Positions 10,005-29,112 of a DNA stretch of 64,000 bases are shown here, piece by piece. The DNA is from Parasponia andersonii (Eukaryota; Streptophyta; Magnoliopsida; Rosales; Cannabaceae). The notes beneath the pieces are model-generated. The model ran no database searches. It saw only the letters and a list, made by a program, of their open reading frames with translations, and had not been told where the DNA came from. Where the stretch lies: NCBI GenBank assembly GCA_002914805.1, contig JXTB01000154.1, positions 2,376 through 66,375 on the forward strand. Direction: 5' to 3'. The position numbers and the translations under genes were made by a program. Within the stretch, counting starts at the first letter, position 1, and every line of letters starts with the position of its first letter.

Positions 10005-13000
10005 TTTTTTTCTCATATTAGCCTTTCTGAAATCTAAAGTAGATTTGATTAAATGTAATTAATATGAACCAACAAGATAGTACTTTAGATTTTTTTGATA
10101 GAGTAATGTTAAGAAATGTTCTTGTGTACTTAGTATTACACATTAATAAAAATTGGTCAAACGTCTTCAAATTTATATATAGGCTCCACACTTCTATTTA
10201 GTTTGCAGTTCTTCTAAGCACCCTTAAGTGCCCTCTAGCATTTTTCTTTTTTAATTTGTTTTAAAAAACACTCCTAAAGTGATCAATGCATGCATATCTA
10301 GCCAGCTGGCTTTAGGTGATCCGGTCCCCTGGTACGAATTATATAATTATAAATTTGAGGATTAAATCCTGCCTTTAGAAAAGTCTGAAAATTTTATGAT
10401 AAAGCATCGGAAGTGTATTTCAGGTAAGCATTAAAAAAAAAAATGTATTCAGGCTGTAAATAACTCATAAGCTAATTGACCTCTAACGGTCTAAAAAATA
10501 ATATTTTTCCTGTGGAAAAAATAAAAGGAGAAGAAAACGAAAGAAAGAAAGCACTTCATAAAGGAAAGTAAAATGTTGTTTCAAGTGGGTGAATGGTGAT
10601 CACTTGCCTGACATTTTGACTTCTGTGTACAATTTCAATTAGGCGTGTATCTTTAATTTTATAAAGGGAAGAAAAGCAAAAACCTTGATGGAGTTGAACA
10701 TGCTTGGCTTATTAAAAAAAGAGAAGAAAAAAATAAAGGAAAAGTAAGCATAAAAAAGCTCATGTCATTTTTTCATGCATTGAATTGGATAAAAGTGTCC
10801 TTGTTTTTGCTACCATTGACCATCACAGTGTTGATTAATTCCCAACTCTTTGTACTTACTAATCTATTGAATCAACTTGTCTGCCCTTGAATGAGATTTT
10901 GGGCCCAATTGACATGAAAAATCATGATAAAAAGATGTTTATGTTTTTCTTTCACGAGCATAACTCTGTGACTTTGTTAGGATTAATTAGCCTTTGTTTT
11001 GATTGAAATATCGTTAATTTTTAGAGAAGAATTTCTCATAGCTTTGATTGAGAGTCGTAAGTTATTTGACCGCACCCGGAATTGAACTTTGTTTCTTTCT
11101 CAATTTCTTAATTTTGTCCATAAATTGTTTGATGTGGTACATATTGCGGCTATATATATATATATATATATAGTTACACATCATCATATATAGTAATATT
11201 ATAATTATTTTATACTGTGTATATAATTATCCATAATTAACTAAGTCCGTACAAATCTACCCGTTTGTTTATCATCAATTTAATTTGTATACTTGTAAAT
11301 ATTTGTATTTATTAATATGCAAAAAGACAAAGCCAATTCCTTCACATAGAAAGAAAAGACAAAACCTCTAGTTAACAATAATGATGAAAAGTAAATGAAC
11401 AGGGAAGGTATCATGTCATGAAAATCTAAATGAGCAAATTGGAGCTAGCGAGCCTGTTAGGGAATTAAGAGCGTGACATGATGATTGAATGCAGGTACTT
11501 CACTAACATCAACAAATTAAAAGCATATATATGAAGTTACATAAAGCCAAGCCTAAAGTGAAAACAAAGAATATTGCTAAAAGCTAAACAATGGACTGTA
11601 GTTGCAGACACGTACTAATATAATGAATGCTGTGGTCACTTTTTGACCAATTTATTAGAATTTGCATATAAATCTTAACCTGAGCTATACCTACACATGA
11701 GGTCAATGAGGGAACCCATGAAAGGTATATAGCTTAAAAAGTTTGGAATCCTATGTAAGAGGACTTTCACTTTATTATATATAGTTGTATAGTTAATTTT
11801 TATACACAGTGTCTTTCGTCTGGAGTTAGATCATTATCGAAGTTAACCCCCTCCGCTAATGAAAGATCATTGTAATCCTGATGAGAACCTGTTGGCGTGG
11901 ATCATGAATCTTTCTTTTCTTACATAAATTAGTGATATTAAAAATATGAGATCAACTAATTAATGCATGCAAGAACCATCATGGAGCAAATAATAGCTTG
12001 TTTGATTTAACAAGTTTAAAATGTTAAATTTTTTTCTCCATTGCATGCAATTTGCAGTATTATTCATTTTAGATTAATATTATATCCTTTATGTCTAGAT
12101 TTTTGTTCTTTAATTCACTTTTCCTTTTTATCTATATGATGATGTTAATAGAGAAATATTATGAGGCGGTGCTTACTATCATATTTTAATAAAGATGTAC
12201 CTTCACAAAATTTATATGTGAATCAACACCTTTATTTTTATTATAGGTGCTTAATTAGTACCATATGTATTATTTAGTACTTTCCTAATTTATTTATTTA
12301 TTTTAAATTCTTGTTGCATTACAACATTTAATTTTTTATTTTTCAAAAAGTAAATCGAGACTGTTATATGTAAACTTGAACATAACCAAATTTAGATGCA
12401 TACTAGCCTACTGGGTGGTATATATTATCATAATCTTATGGTACTAAAGGAAGAAAGTCCCAACAAATCGGAACACGTGTACAGGGTCAATAAAAATCCA
12501 TGTCATAATTATGTATTAATGGTTCTATAGTAGCATTATTAATTGATTTGGGCATATAAAAATATATATGATTTAAGCATATGCTTATTTACTAAAATTA
12601 ACAATTCAATCATATAATGTTACGTGATAGTGCATAAATTCTGTGTGATTTTCACACTATCACCTAATATTAATCGACTAATACTCCGTTTTTATATAAT
12701 AATATGAATTCACACCCATGAATTGCTCGATGTAAGTTTCTAAACTGTTTAATTACGTACACTAAATATGTAATTTACGAATGCTTAATTTTTTTAATTT
12801 TAAAAATAAAATTTTATTAATGACTATTATTTGCTAAAAATTTAAAAAAAAAAATAACACGTTTTATTAAAATTTAAACCATTTACAGATGCTTAATTAG
12901 TCCTGCGTATGCCCGCCGTAATTACATTGCTTTTCCATGTATGATTTACCACAGCTTTTTTGTAGTGGTGATCAGCACGGTAGCCGCCAATATATATGCA

Positions 13001-15905
13001 CGTACATGTACTCAAAGTCACAACAGAAATTGCGGAAGCTTTGCCTCGTTTTTGGGTATACATTCTACATAAGCAGATTATCGATCATGTCCTCGTGTAA
13101 TTGGTTGAGACGATAGTCATATATGTATATATATCCAACATGGACTAATTAAATTGAACTACTAGTACTAAGTCATGAAGTTGTAACTTTTTTTTAATAA
13201 ATAAGACTGATTTTAATTGTAAATTATATATGTAGCATTTTTAAATTTGCGATATACAATAAAGTGGCTTATGTGGTTGTTTTTAGAAAAATATTATTAC
13301 AAATAATAATAAATCTAGAAAAGTAAGTGCTATAAAAACAATAATATGTAACGTAACAAAATAAATCATAATTAATTCACTGTAACTAAAAAAATAACAA
13401 TCAAAATAGTAATAATCAAAATAATAAAGAAATTTAAGGAAATCAAATCAAATCTTGTATGAAAACACAATTTTCTTAAAATAGTTATGCCTCTTTATTA
13501 GAGTGCTAAGAGGTATTCCAATGACATTTAATTTCTAGGATAATATGGCTTATGAATAGGAAGGTCACACTAATCTTACTACTTCCAAGAGTAATGTCTA
13601 AAGTCTATCATCATAATATTATAGAAATTGGACTAGAGAACTCCACCACACTAAAAGACCAAAGACTCGAATACTCTAAGCTCACAACTATCAACTAACA
13701 ATTTCTAATCACCACAGAGTAAATATTAAGAAGAAAGGAGAAGAAAATATTTTGGTATATGGAAATGAGAAAGAGAGGGTCTCTTTTTAGAGTACTAGGG
13801 GAGAGAGTCACTGTAAACCTGACTATAATGTCAAAAATATTATTGGTAGATTTCTAAAAAAGCCAAAATTTTTGGTAGTTTTAAAAATTAAATTATCTTG
13901 AAAATTAGCTGTTACACATATTTTTTCAGCTCTAGAGTTACATGTTCTAGAGCATTCAATTAGACTTTGACAAAAGAAATAAAATAAAATATTAAAGAAG
14001 CAAAAGTAAGCCCAACATATATTGGACTTTGTCAGTCTGACATTCATGTCCACACATCTTGTATGCGCATACAAGTGCATATTGGATCAGTTCGTGATTT
14101 GCACTCCCTCATCACATAAAAGAGAATCTCTCAATTTACCAAGTTACCAACTAAAAGAAAAACAACTTTATGCATGCATCTCTTAGTTTTTGCTCCTTTT
14201 TATGTGGGATTTTAGTAAATTTCCACTCTTATTCCTTCTCATTTAACTTACATTGTGTGACAATTTCTTATTTATCCTATTACCATTTTAAGTAAGTAAA
14301 TACTTAGAGAATATATATCAACAATGACCTCTCACTAATATATAGTAGGTCCCTTTCATACATTTGTGTCAAAATAGCTAATCAAAATGGTGTAACACAT
14401 CCATTTTTCAATATTAAGTTTATCTCAAAATAGTTAATCAAAATCATATAACACATTCATTTTCCAACACTTGCTACTGTTGATGACAATTTCATTTCAT
14501 GTGATTATATTAATACGACTTGTGTTTTTTTTTTTTTCAGTGTGACTTGTCATCTATATCTATATACACAGATATCCACCAATCAAATGCATGCCACAGC
14601 TGCTTAATTTACAAGCACATTTAACGTTTATGACTGATCATTGTTTTAGCAAAATTTTGGCTAGCAAGGGGACGAATTTATGTTGCAACAATATTTTTCC
14701 TCCTCTTTTAATTCTTTCCAATATTTAACCAAATATATAAACCTTTGCAAATTAAAACCTGAATTAGTAAAGAATTATGTACTGAGACCCTTCAAGAATA
14801 TTGAGGGTAACATACATTGATAATTTGATATTCTAAATTTATCAATTTATATTAGGTGGAGACAAATATATACGTCGAATACTTGATATTGATATTGATT
14901 CACATTCACCCTGATTACACCTATAATGATATCCACTGATTCCTGTATATATTATTCAAGTTATATTGCATCTATTCTTATAATCTCATCATTGCTTATC
15001 TTTTGAAAATATTATGCTTTAAGAACATATGATGTTGTCCCAATACCTAGCTTTTAGAACTCTTAGGATTAGATTATATATTGATTATAACATATTGCGC
15101 CTTTAACTTATCCTTGCAAGGTTTCTGCCAAAAGATCTTGATGTGGTCCATTATGAAGAGCTACTTTTGAATATTGCTTCTTTTTTTTTTTTTTTTTCCT
15201 TTCTAGATAGAAATACCATTGATTGCTTTGCCAGATATGAGCATTACTGAAATTGAGTAGTTTATATATAGGTCAAATATTCCTTGGACCACCATAACGA
15301 TATGAGTATGCCAAAGATAAACTGATCATATATTAATATATATAATTTGAAACCTAAAGAGAAAATTGAATTGAGAAAAACTAGAGAAACGGATATATAT
15401 TAAATATATTAATAATACCACAGAACTGCATATGCCCTATATAGTTCATATATATATATGAGAAATTAAGCTCGCAAAATGCCAATGAGTTGGCTTTAGT
15501 TGGGCATAATTAATTGTCTTCATGATCGATCATGAGCCAATATGCATGATATCCTTCGCGCCAGAAAATTAAGTACATATCTAGAAAAACTGGGAAATAG
15601 AAGAAGAAGATCGATTAACATATAAAGAAGACGTTGGGCCAAAAGGAGTGTAGTAGCTCGAACGAGACACATTAAATATGAGAGAATGTCTTCCCGTCTT
15701 AATAGTTTAATTGCTTCAAGAGATTGATAGCACGGGAACTACCTGAAAAATCACATTCGCAAACAAGAAGAAAAAAATTATTCTCAATTGCCTCCAATGA
15801 AAATAAATAAACATCAGGACTTATTTATATGTGTATATTATGTATATATTCATACAAATATATATACTTACGTATTTACGTACCCAACAAAATTAACAGA
15901 AAATC
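10005..15905. other. Long AT-rich intergenic region
   Basis: No gene, tRNA or convincing transposon coding sequence is seen over 5.9 kb. It contains TA-type microsatellites (near 11150-11172), poly-T runs (14527-14540, 15180-15197), a diverged short tandem duplication (14369-14467) and many low-complexity AT stretches. Short open frames here look random. Confidence 0.5.
14369..14467. repeat. Diverged tandem duplication, about 55-bp period
   Basis: A unit of the form TCAAAATAGYTAATCAAAAT..TAACACATYCATTTTYCAA occurs at about 14369-14412 and again at 14424-14467, with several substitutions. Confidence 0.6.
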
Positions 15906-16095
15906 TTAGGAAGAATAGGGAGACTTTCCACTACAGGAGTCCCTTGGAGCATTGCATCTGAAACATTCCATTCTGCTCGCGAAATTGTGCTCATTGCAAT
16001 CCGATCTAAAAAGAAATGATCACCTAGCTTGTAATAATTTCTACTTCCTTCAAACAATTTGCTATATGTCACGCAATTCATTTTTGTTAGATATC

Positions 16096-16127
<32 letters not shown>

Positions 16128-16741
16128 GTCATTATATATTTGTACAGAATACCCTAAAATAAGCTAGAATTGTCACATAACAAAATGAGATTATAATATC
16201 ATGCGCTATAATTTGGTAATATATATTATAATGTGATGTATAGGGATACCCTTCTCCCACTGTTCTCATAAAAAGTCAAGCTGCAAAAAAAAAAAAAAAA
16301 AGGAAAAACTGGAGATTAAAATGCAAGTGATTAAATTAACCTTGTGCAAATCCAGTCGCCAGATTTCCATCCCGAGCGACTGGAGCCGCCGCCGCCAAAG
16401 CCATAGCCTCTCATTCTAGGCAGCTCGGCCTCATAACCTCCGCCGCCGCCACCAGTGGAGGAGTCATCCTTGAAGGCGCCACACTTGTAGCAACTGGAGC
16501 GGCTGGCAAAGTTGTGAGCTCCACAGTTGCCTATGGCACAGTACCAGTCACCGGGGCGGACGTCAGGGCCCGTGGTGAACCCGAATGAGCCGCCGCCGGC
16601 CCTCCCTCCAAAGCCTCCATAGTCTCCTGATGTTCTCTCACCGCCAGCTGGTCTACCCTCCCCACACCTTTGGCATGACTCCCTCCTCTGGAAGTTGAGA
16701 TGGTTGCATGACCTGCAATTCCAGTCTCCTGGCCTACTCAT
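15906..16741 (-). CDS. RanBP2-type zinc-finger protein, three fingers
   Basis: Two exons, 16741-16341 and 16005-15906, are joined by a GT-AG intron (GTTAAT...TTTTTAG) and encode 166 residues. Three RanBP2-type zinc fingers are visible: C9-x2-C12-x10-C23-x2-C26, C68-x4-C73-x10-C84-x2-C87 and C132-x4-C137-x10-C148-x2-C151, each starting with a GDW motif and carrying a central N-F. Glycine-rich linkers (residues 42-54 and 97-119) separate them. The third finger is split by the intron. Plant proteins of this layout (for example the Arabidopsis At3g15680 type) are thought to bind RNA or protein partners. A likely 3' splice site (GGTGCAG) just upstream of the ATG suggests a 5'-leader intron. GC content is high against the surrounding AT-rich DNA. 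Intact. Confidence 0.93.
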
Positions 16742-19511
16742 ACTTTAATTTCGCTCTGCACCAAAATATTAATTAATTTCACAAAAATTTCTTAATATAT
16801 TTCTGATATTATATAGTACTATTATATAATATGTATAACAAATAAATAAATAAGCTAATAAGGTGATGGCATGATCACCTTATTGAGTACGTAATACTCC
16901 CAGAAATTTATGCGAAAATTAATATATAAACTCGATCTATCGAATCAAGGATTATTAACTAGAAGATAATCAGGTAGGTTTGTAATTGTGATGATAATTT
17001 TTGAGAGGTTGGGTTGGTTTTTATACTTGCTAAGTCCTCGAGAACTGGGTAATGTTGAGGTGTAGACGATCGATATTATTGGAGCCATAGAGGCCTTATT
17101 AATTAGGTTAATTATACGTGGAATATTTCTTCTTTTTGATATTCTTCACTTTTGTTTCTTCCTTGAACAATGGAATCACAATAATAATATTGAAAAAAAA
17201 AAACTAATTTGATAAAGCATTAAAGCTAGATCTTCACAAGCTACAGTTTTCCTTTTAGGGTTTCCTGAGCTGAGCAGATCATAATAATGCATGGGCATGG
17301 CAACAATTTTCACAACCGGGTTCTATAATTGCCCTTCTTTCTTTTTGTATAATCCAATATAAATGCAGCTTTATACTAGTAGTTTTTTTTTTTTTTAATC
17401 TTTCCTTGAACAAAAAAAATTATGGAAAAAGGTGGCAATATCCAGATAATCCATATGACTTTACATAGATCTTGTGGTATATTTTCCTTCGCGAAGTGAA
17501 TTGTCCACATAGCTAACCATCGCGCTGGTCCTAACTTTCTTAATTAACTTCAACTCATGACCTTCTTACGCGAGGATAATTGAGCTTAATGCTCTGCTAA
17601 GCTCTTCGTGGTGTAGAAGTAGCAAGTTTAATCGTCTCATCATATTCATTACAGATATATATTATACTAATAATAACTTGTCATTTTGCAATTCGGTATT
17701 GCAATTCAGTATATAAAATAATGAATAGTTTCTATGATTGGTCAATTTAAATAAAAACGATAGCAAATCAGTTAGTATTAATAAAAAAAAAATAGGATTA
17801 AATCTGAGACCACTAGCTAGTCCTATTCCAACTTTACAATACATATATTTATAATATATTAAATTTTGGCTACGAAACCACCACAACAATTCGATTTTCA
17901 ATCTTTTAAGCAGTTGTATCTATATTAGATAAGTCAAAATTCATTCTCTTATCGTTTGTGTTTGAATATCACTATCAATAACAGAGACCATGCATAAATC
18001 TTGTGAGGAATAATGGCATAATCATAATAATTTTTCCACAATTAAGAATTTATAACCCAACGAGGAAATTAATGTTAATTGTGTTTAGCTTTATTATGCT
18101 TATGAACTTTGCCAGTGTCCCCACATCAAGGCAAAAGTAGCATGCATTGTAACCTCTGGACACCACAAAGCCCAAACAAAAATCTTTTAATTATTATGTA
18201 AACCCATGAACCACAGAAGACACTTTTGACCGTGATATGTTTCATGTTCTACTAATTCTTATTCAACGACCGATCGAGTTGCCTTGCCCAAAACAAAATC
18301 ATAGTTTGCTTTGGCTCCCTTGAACATGTTGACATGATCCGTCGTGACGATTGGATAAGAAGGAACAAAGTTCACTATTTTCCTTGATATTATTGTTACC
18401 AGACAAAATGAATATTCCTAGCACATCAAAAATTAAAGAATATATATCAATAACAATAACACAAATATATATATATATAAAGGACCCCACTACCTATTCT
18501 TATCTCAAAAAAGTATAAATTAAGGATTGGTGATGTATATGGTTCAAGTAATTTTGAGAAGCACGTACCCCACATCCCAAGGGTCACTATACTAGGAAAA
18601 ATGGTTGTTGCTTTTAAATTTTGAATATTCTATCCTTGTACTTATTAGGACCGAAATGTTTTCCTTTTATTAAGTCAAATTAGTTTTTACTCTACAATAA
18701 CCTTTAGCGGAAGTCGACATTAATTTTAGCCTTTAGGTGCTAAACTGTCAATTTGGACGAAAATTATAATCACATATATATTACCACTAGCTATATTATT
18801 TAGTTCATTAAACATATTCATTGTTTCAGCTACTTTGTTAGATTTGCTACGTTAGAGAGAATTCGTGGGTGGAGAGTCGCGGAAGCCAAGTTAAATTATT
18901 AAAGTTGCATACTGAGTATAATAAGTACATAAAAAGAACGTTCTGATCACCCTGACAAAGAAAAAAGGAAGTTCTCGCTTTCTATAATTATTTTTCTTCA
19001 ATTATTTTACTAGTTTCGAGTACTTGAATTGAATAAGATCGTGTCTATTTTATTACAAACAAATAAATAAAATTACTGGGGAAATCAATTAAGCTAGCTA
19101 CGTAGGGGTTCAAAATCAAAGAAAGTTAAAATCTTGGAGTTTTGATGAAAAAGAATAATAATATTATGTCTCTTTTAAATTAGGACCGAAATCTATTGGG
19201 AGAATTAGTTAAACTTGCCGAGAGAATTAGCCAAAGTAATGTTAGAGTTATGTTATGTGTTCAAAATTAAAGAAAAGGAAATGGTAAGAGTTTCGATAAA
19301 GATAGTTGAAGCTGATCATGATGGGAGAGGAGTCTTCGAGGTTCAAATTTTGACCATCTTTTCTTTTTCTTTTTCTTCTCACACTACTACACTTACTTTT
19401 TCCCTGTCATTTTCTTTTTTCCTCCCATTCTCATATATATCGTCTTACTTCTCATTTTGAAATCTATCTCTCTCTCTCTCTTATCTAATTAAACAAGAGG
19501 AGGAATATACA

Positions 19512-19580
<69 letters not shown>

Positions 19581-21057
19581 CTTGCATTGATGCAAATTAG
19601 AAAAATTCCAAGACTACCCACCATTTTTCTTGGGGAATGGTAAAGAAGACTGTAGCAAACTGTAAGAAAGCAAAAAGAAAGGGGAAGGACTGATTCGATT
19701 CTCTCATTGGGAAATGTTTCCATGCATGACCATGACCAAACCCAATGCAACGTATACAATTCTTTCACTCTCATTTTAATCTCTTTATCTATTAATTCGA
19801 GCTGATTGCATTTTACGTTTTATAAATAACAATTGCAAAAGTAATGGATAGCGGTAATGATTGATGGTATGAAATACTATTAAAGAAAAAATTTACTAGT
19901 AAACTTATACAAAGATTCGTAAGACATATTTTATTTGAATCAATTTCTTCGTTTTGCCTTTTTTTTTGTTCCTGTTTTCATAAATTAAGACTTTGGATTA
20001 GTGCATGCTCTCTTCTTTTGTTACCTAGTTCAAAAGAACTCACTCTAAAAGATTAACTAAGTTTTTTTTTTTTTTCTTTCTCACCTGCAAGTATTCTAAC
20101 AAAAAAGAGTTGGACGAATATATATATAAGGCAACAATTTAATATGTATTTTTTTTTACTTATACAATAGGTACCTATTTTGATCATTAAAAATTTTTCT
20201 TGTATATTTTTTTATATTAAAAAATAAAAAAAAAATATATCATTAATAATATATATTTTTTTATACATTTTATTATAGTTATTAAAACGATGATCCAATA
20301 ATTAAAAAAAAATTACCTCCGTATAAATTAAAAAAATACCAACTGAATTGACTGACTCTGTATATCCGAGATAAAGATAATAAAGGAAATAAATATGGAT
20401 ATAGCAATATATTTAAGTTTTGTGCGTAGTGCGTGTAAGTTGCATGCACGTGAGGCAGTGGAGAGATTGAGAGGGTAACGTCATCACAATGATAGGAGTT
20501 CTTCTCTTTTCGTTCCACTTTTTAGTCATCCAATATCTTTTCTCTTCTGCTTTGTCTGCGTGCGAGTCCTCCAAATGTCCACCCTTTTTTTTCTTTTTCT
20601 TTTTTTTTTTCTTTTTTAAACCTTTGCACGGATTTCCACTCCTAACCTAAACTGAGCTCCTTAGATATATCGGGGACGTAGCCAAAAAAAGTCTTTGTTA
20701 TGGAAAAATGTAGCGAATATGAAATGTTTGCTGTGAGTAGAGAAATTTGCTGCAAATTTTACTTTTAATTTTGGTCAAGTAATCAGGCAATATGTTGCTA
20801 GAAAAGAGCATTATAAATAGTAACATGGAGTTAATAAGTAGCTAAATACTACTTTTAAAGATACATAAATGCCACTTTTACCAACTAAATTTCTCTTTTA
20901 GAATGCTTTGGGTGTAGACAACCAATGGGCAAAATAAATATTTTCAGAAAAAGTGGTATAAAGTTGGACAAAAAACATGACTACTATAACCAATTAGTTG
21001 GGTCTAATAAGTGGCATTGGTCTAGTTTTCTCTTATATATAGATGTGTTTAGAGAAA
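16742..21057. other. Intergenic region, with probable leader of the zinc-finger gene
   Basis: The first 300 bases probably hold a leader intron and promoter of the minus-strand zinc-finger gene. Beyond that no gene is seen over 4 kb: AT-rich DNA, a long GA microsatellite (19516-19576), pyrimidine-rich tracts (19360-19490) and poly-T runs. The open frames near 19215-19774 are by-products of these simple repeats. Confidence 0.5.
19516..19576. repeat. (GA)n microsatellite
   Basis: About 30 uninterrupted GA dinucleotides. A nearby CT tract (19469-19481) gives potential for pairing between the two strands' purine and pyrimidine runs. A likely polymorphic locus. Confidence 0.95.
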
Positions 21058-21207
21058 AGGACAGGGGTAGGACTCACTTGGGCTAAATGATTATTTTGGG
21101 CTTTTTTTAAATAGAAATGACCTTTTTAAAATGTCATTACTAAAAAAAATGCACAAAAAAGTCTTTTAGGCCCAAATTAGTCCTATCCATAACCATAATC
21201 CATGTCC
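21058..21207. mobile_element. MITE, family A copy 2
   Basis: The left end GGACAGGGGTAGGACTCACT and TTGGGCT match copy 1 at 9787. The right end TTTAGGCCCAAATTAGTCCTA, followed by CATGTCC, is its inverted partner with a short insertion before the terminus. The body is shorter than copy 1 (about 150 bp against 218 bp). Confidence 0.65.
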
Positions 21208-21548
21208 ATTTTCTCATGTGTTCAAGCCATATTGATTATGGGCTGAATGTCACGGGTTTCAAAACAATCCACTTCACTTTGAAGTTTAAGCCTAACTCGG
21301 CACTAGCTGGCCGGTTTTTCTCTGATTTTGATTTGAATTTTAGCACATCTAATTACATTTTTTACTTTGTTAGCCAAGTTTTCGACACTGTACAATTGCC
21401 TATTATGATTGATCATTAAAAAAGAAAAAGTCATTACTTTTTACTTTTTTATTTGCTTGGGAAACTCATTGTCTGAAATTATTCTCGTATTAATTATATT
21501 TTTATATATTTCATTTTGACTGTTTGTTCAATTTATATATTATGTTTT

Positions 21549-21622
21549 GGTTATTATCAACATTGACCTTTAAATTTAAAATTTATAACAAATTTTTAAA
21601 TTTAAAATTTGTAACAAATTTT
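21549..21622. repeat. Short tandem duplication, about 31-bp period
   Basis: TTTAAATTTAAAATTTATAA followed by CAAATTT is repeated once with a single-base change within this stretch. It is non-coding. Confidence 0.6.
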
Positions 21623-21837
21623 TAACACCAACTTGACCACTGAGTAACCAAAATACTCTTTTAAATTTTCAGGATATATTTTAGTACATTTTTAAAATTG
21701 AAACTATAAGAACAAATATTTAAAATTTGCAAAATTTTATAATTATTAAATATTATTTATAAATATATTTATTAATTTTAGATAAGGTTTAAATATGAAC
21801 CTCTTTGGAAATATATATGTATATATATATATATAAA

Positions 21838-22508
21838 GAGTGATGTTTCAATGGAGATTTTTTTTTTACTCCATGGATGGATTCTCTAATTTAGGCTATT
21901 GGATTTTAATCTAATGACTAAAATAATATTAATAGATTTACTAAAATAATTATTATAATTAATACATATATAAATATTAAAAATTATTTAAAACAAAAAA
22001 GATGGGTAACCTAGTGAGTTGGTCAATTTTTTTTATTTTTTTATAAGAAAATGAAACTAATGAAAAATACTTAATAATCCCAAATTACTCTTAATTATTT
22101 TATTCTTTTGGAAAACAAAAAAATAAAAGATATACAAATTTTGAGCTGATTCATGCATAATTTTTTAATACAAATTTTCTTTCAATGTAGCTACTTTATT
22201 CATAAATTTTTTTTTAAGACAACAACTTGTTCATAATATGAAAATTATCCTACCTTTGATTTTACCTTTTGTATAGTAAAAAGAAAATTTTATGAAATAT
22301 TGAAGATACAATAATACATATAATTTTAAATTAAAGTTAATTAAAAAAATAAACTTTAAATTAAATTTTCAAAAAGAAAAGAAATAAAAAAATGAATTAG
22401 AAATTAATATATTAAATAAGATGATTTATTATTGTAGGTTTATTTCTAAATTAGTTAAACTTATCTATCCATGGAGCAAAAACAAAAATATCCATTAAAA
22501 ACTTACCC
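21838..22508. mobile_element. Inverted-repeat element B1
   Basis: The left end (GATGTTTCAATGGAG, a T-run, then CTCCATGGATGG) is mirrored at 22469-22508 (CCATGGAGCAAAAAC...CCATTAAAAACTTACCC). No open frame; AT-rich body. It lies back-to-back with a second element of the same family (22529-23402), separated only by an (AT)n stretch. Confidence 0.6.
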
Positions 22509-22528
22509 ATATATATATATATAATTAA

Positions 22529-23402
22529 GGGAGAGTTTTTAATGACAATTTTTGTTTTCGCTCCATCAATGAGTATTTAGTCTGATTTGAAAGTGACCTA
22601 CAATAATAGATTAATTTTTATAATTTCCATTCTAATTCTAATTTAGAAAGGAAACTAATTTACTTCTATTTTTCAAATTCATATACATAATGAGTTTTAG
22701 GAATATTTCTTTATATTTGTGTAATGGAATAAACTCTTCCATTTAAATTTATGAACAATTCTAATCTTATTTTTTTATTCTACTTTAATTTTACTTTTTT
22801 CAATATAAAATGAAATATCTTTTAGAGTTTAATTTACTATAATTCATAAATATAAGTTTAGACCGTGATTCATCTTTTAATCTTTTTAAGAAAATTGTTA
22901 ACTATAATACGAATTTTTAATTTTTTTCATGGTATTTACTTTTCAAATTTTCTTACAACATTCGTTGATATTTTTACTATAATTCATTTTAATATGAATT
23001 TAATTTTTTTAATGACTTTAATATAGGATCCTGAGTTTACGTTTTTTTTCTTCCTCTTAGCATTACAAAATAAGCTATATTTATATCTTTACTATGAGTA
23101 AACTTTATAGAGAATTAAATTTAATGAAAATTATCCCTAAAAAAAGTAATGATAATTAGAAAGAGTATACTAATAGAATAGGATAAAATAAATAAAAACT
23201 AAATAATTAAAGTCATAGGTCACAAATAAGTTACCTACTTTTAAGTCATAAATAGCTTTCTATAATCAAATACTTATTAATTAGATTAAATTTTTTAGTA
23301 GAATTACTAATATTATTATAACCGTTAGATCAAAATCTAATGACTCAAATTAGAATAACCATCCATGAAATAAAAACAAAAATCTCTATTAAAACATCAC
23401 CC
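22529..23402. mobile_element. Inverted-repeat element B2
   Basis: The left end GGGAGAGTTTTTAATGACAA and CGCTCCATCAATGAG are mirrored at the right end (CCATCCATGAAATAAAAAC...CTATTAAAACATCACCC, 23359-23402). The right end also matches the left end of B1 in inverted orientation over more than 100 bases, including the phrase TTGGATTTTAATCTAATGAC at B1. The pair may therefore be one 1.56-kb element (21838-23402) with an internal rearrangement. Non-coding. Confidence 0.55.
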
Positions 23403-23638
23403 TATAATTAAAGTTTAAAGAGTATTTTGGTAAACATAATGGTCAAAATTAGTATATAATTCGGAGAAGATATAAATTTGTCTACAGATTTTAAATCTAA
23501 AAATTAATTATGATAATAATCAAATAATTAATTATGATAATAATCAAATTGCAGTATAACCGAACAAAAAGTGAAAATACAAGATATAAAAGTATAATTA
23601 TCTCATTCTTCTTTAATTCCAAAATAAGCATAGACCTT

Positions 23639-29112
<5,474 letters not shown>

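Noticed and set aside
11085-11110. Minus-strand text resembling a tRNA B box
   Set aside because: No A box or cloverleaf could be drawn around it.
13823-14080. 85-codon minus-strand frame
   Set aside because: No family resemblance, and the surrounding DNA is repeat-like; probably random.
19481-19774. Minus-strand frame of 97 codons with a long Ser-Leu repeat
   Set aside because: It is a direct translation of the (GA)n microsatellite and has no other sequence support.
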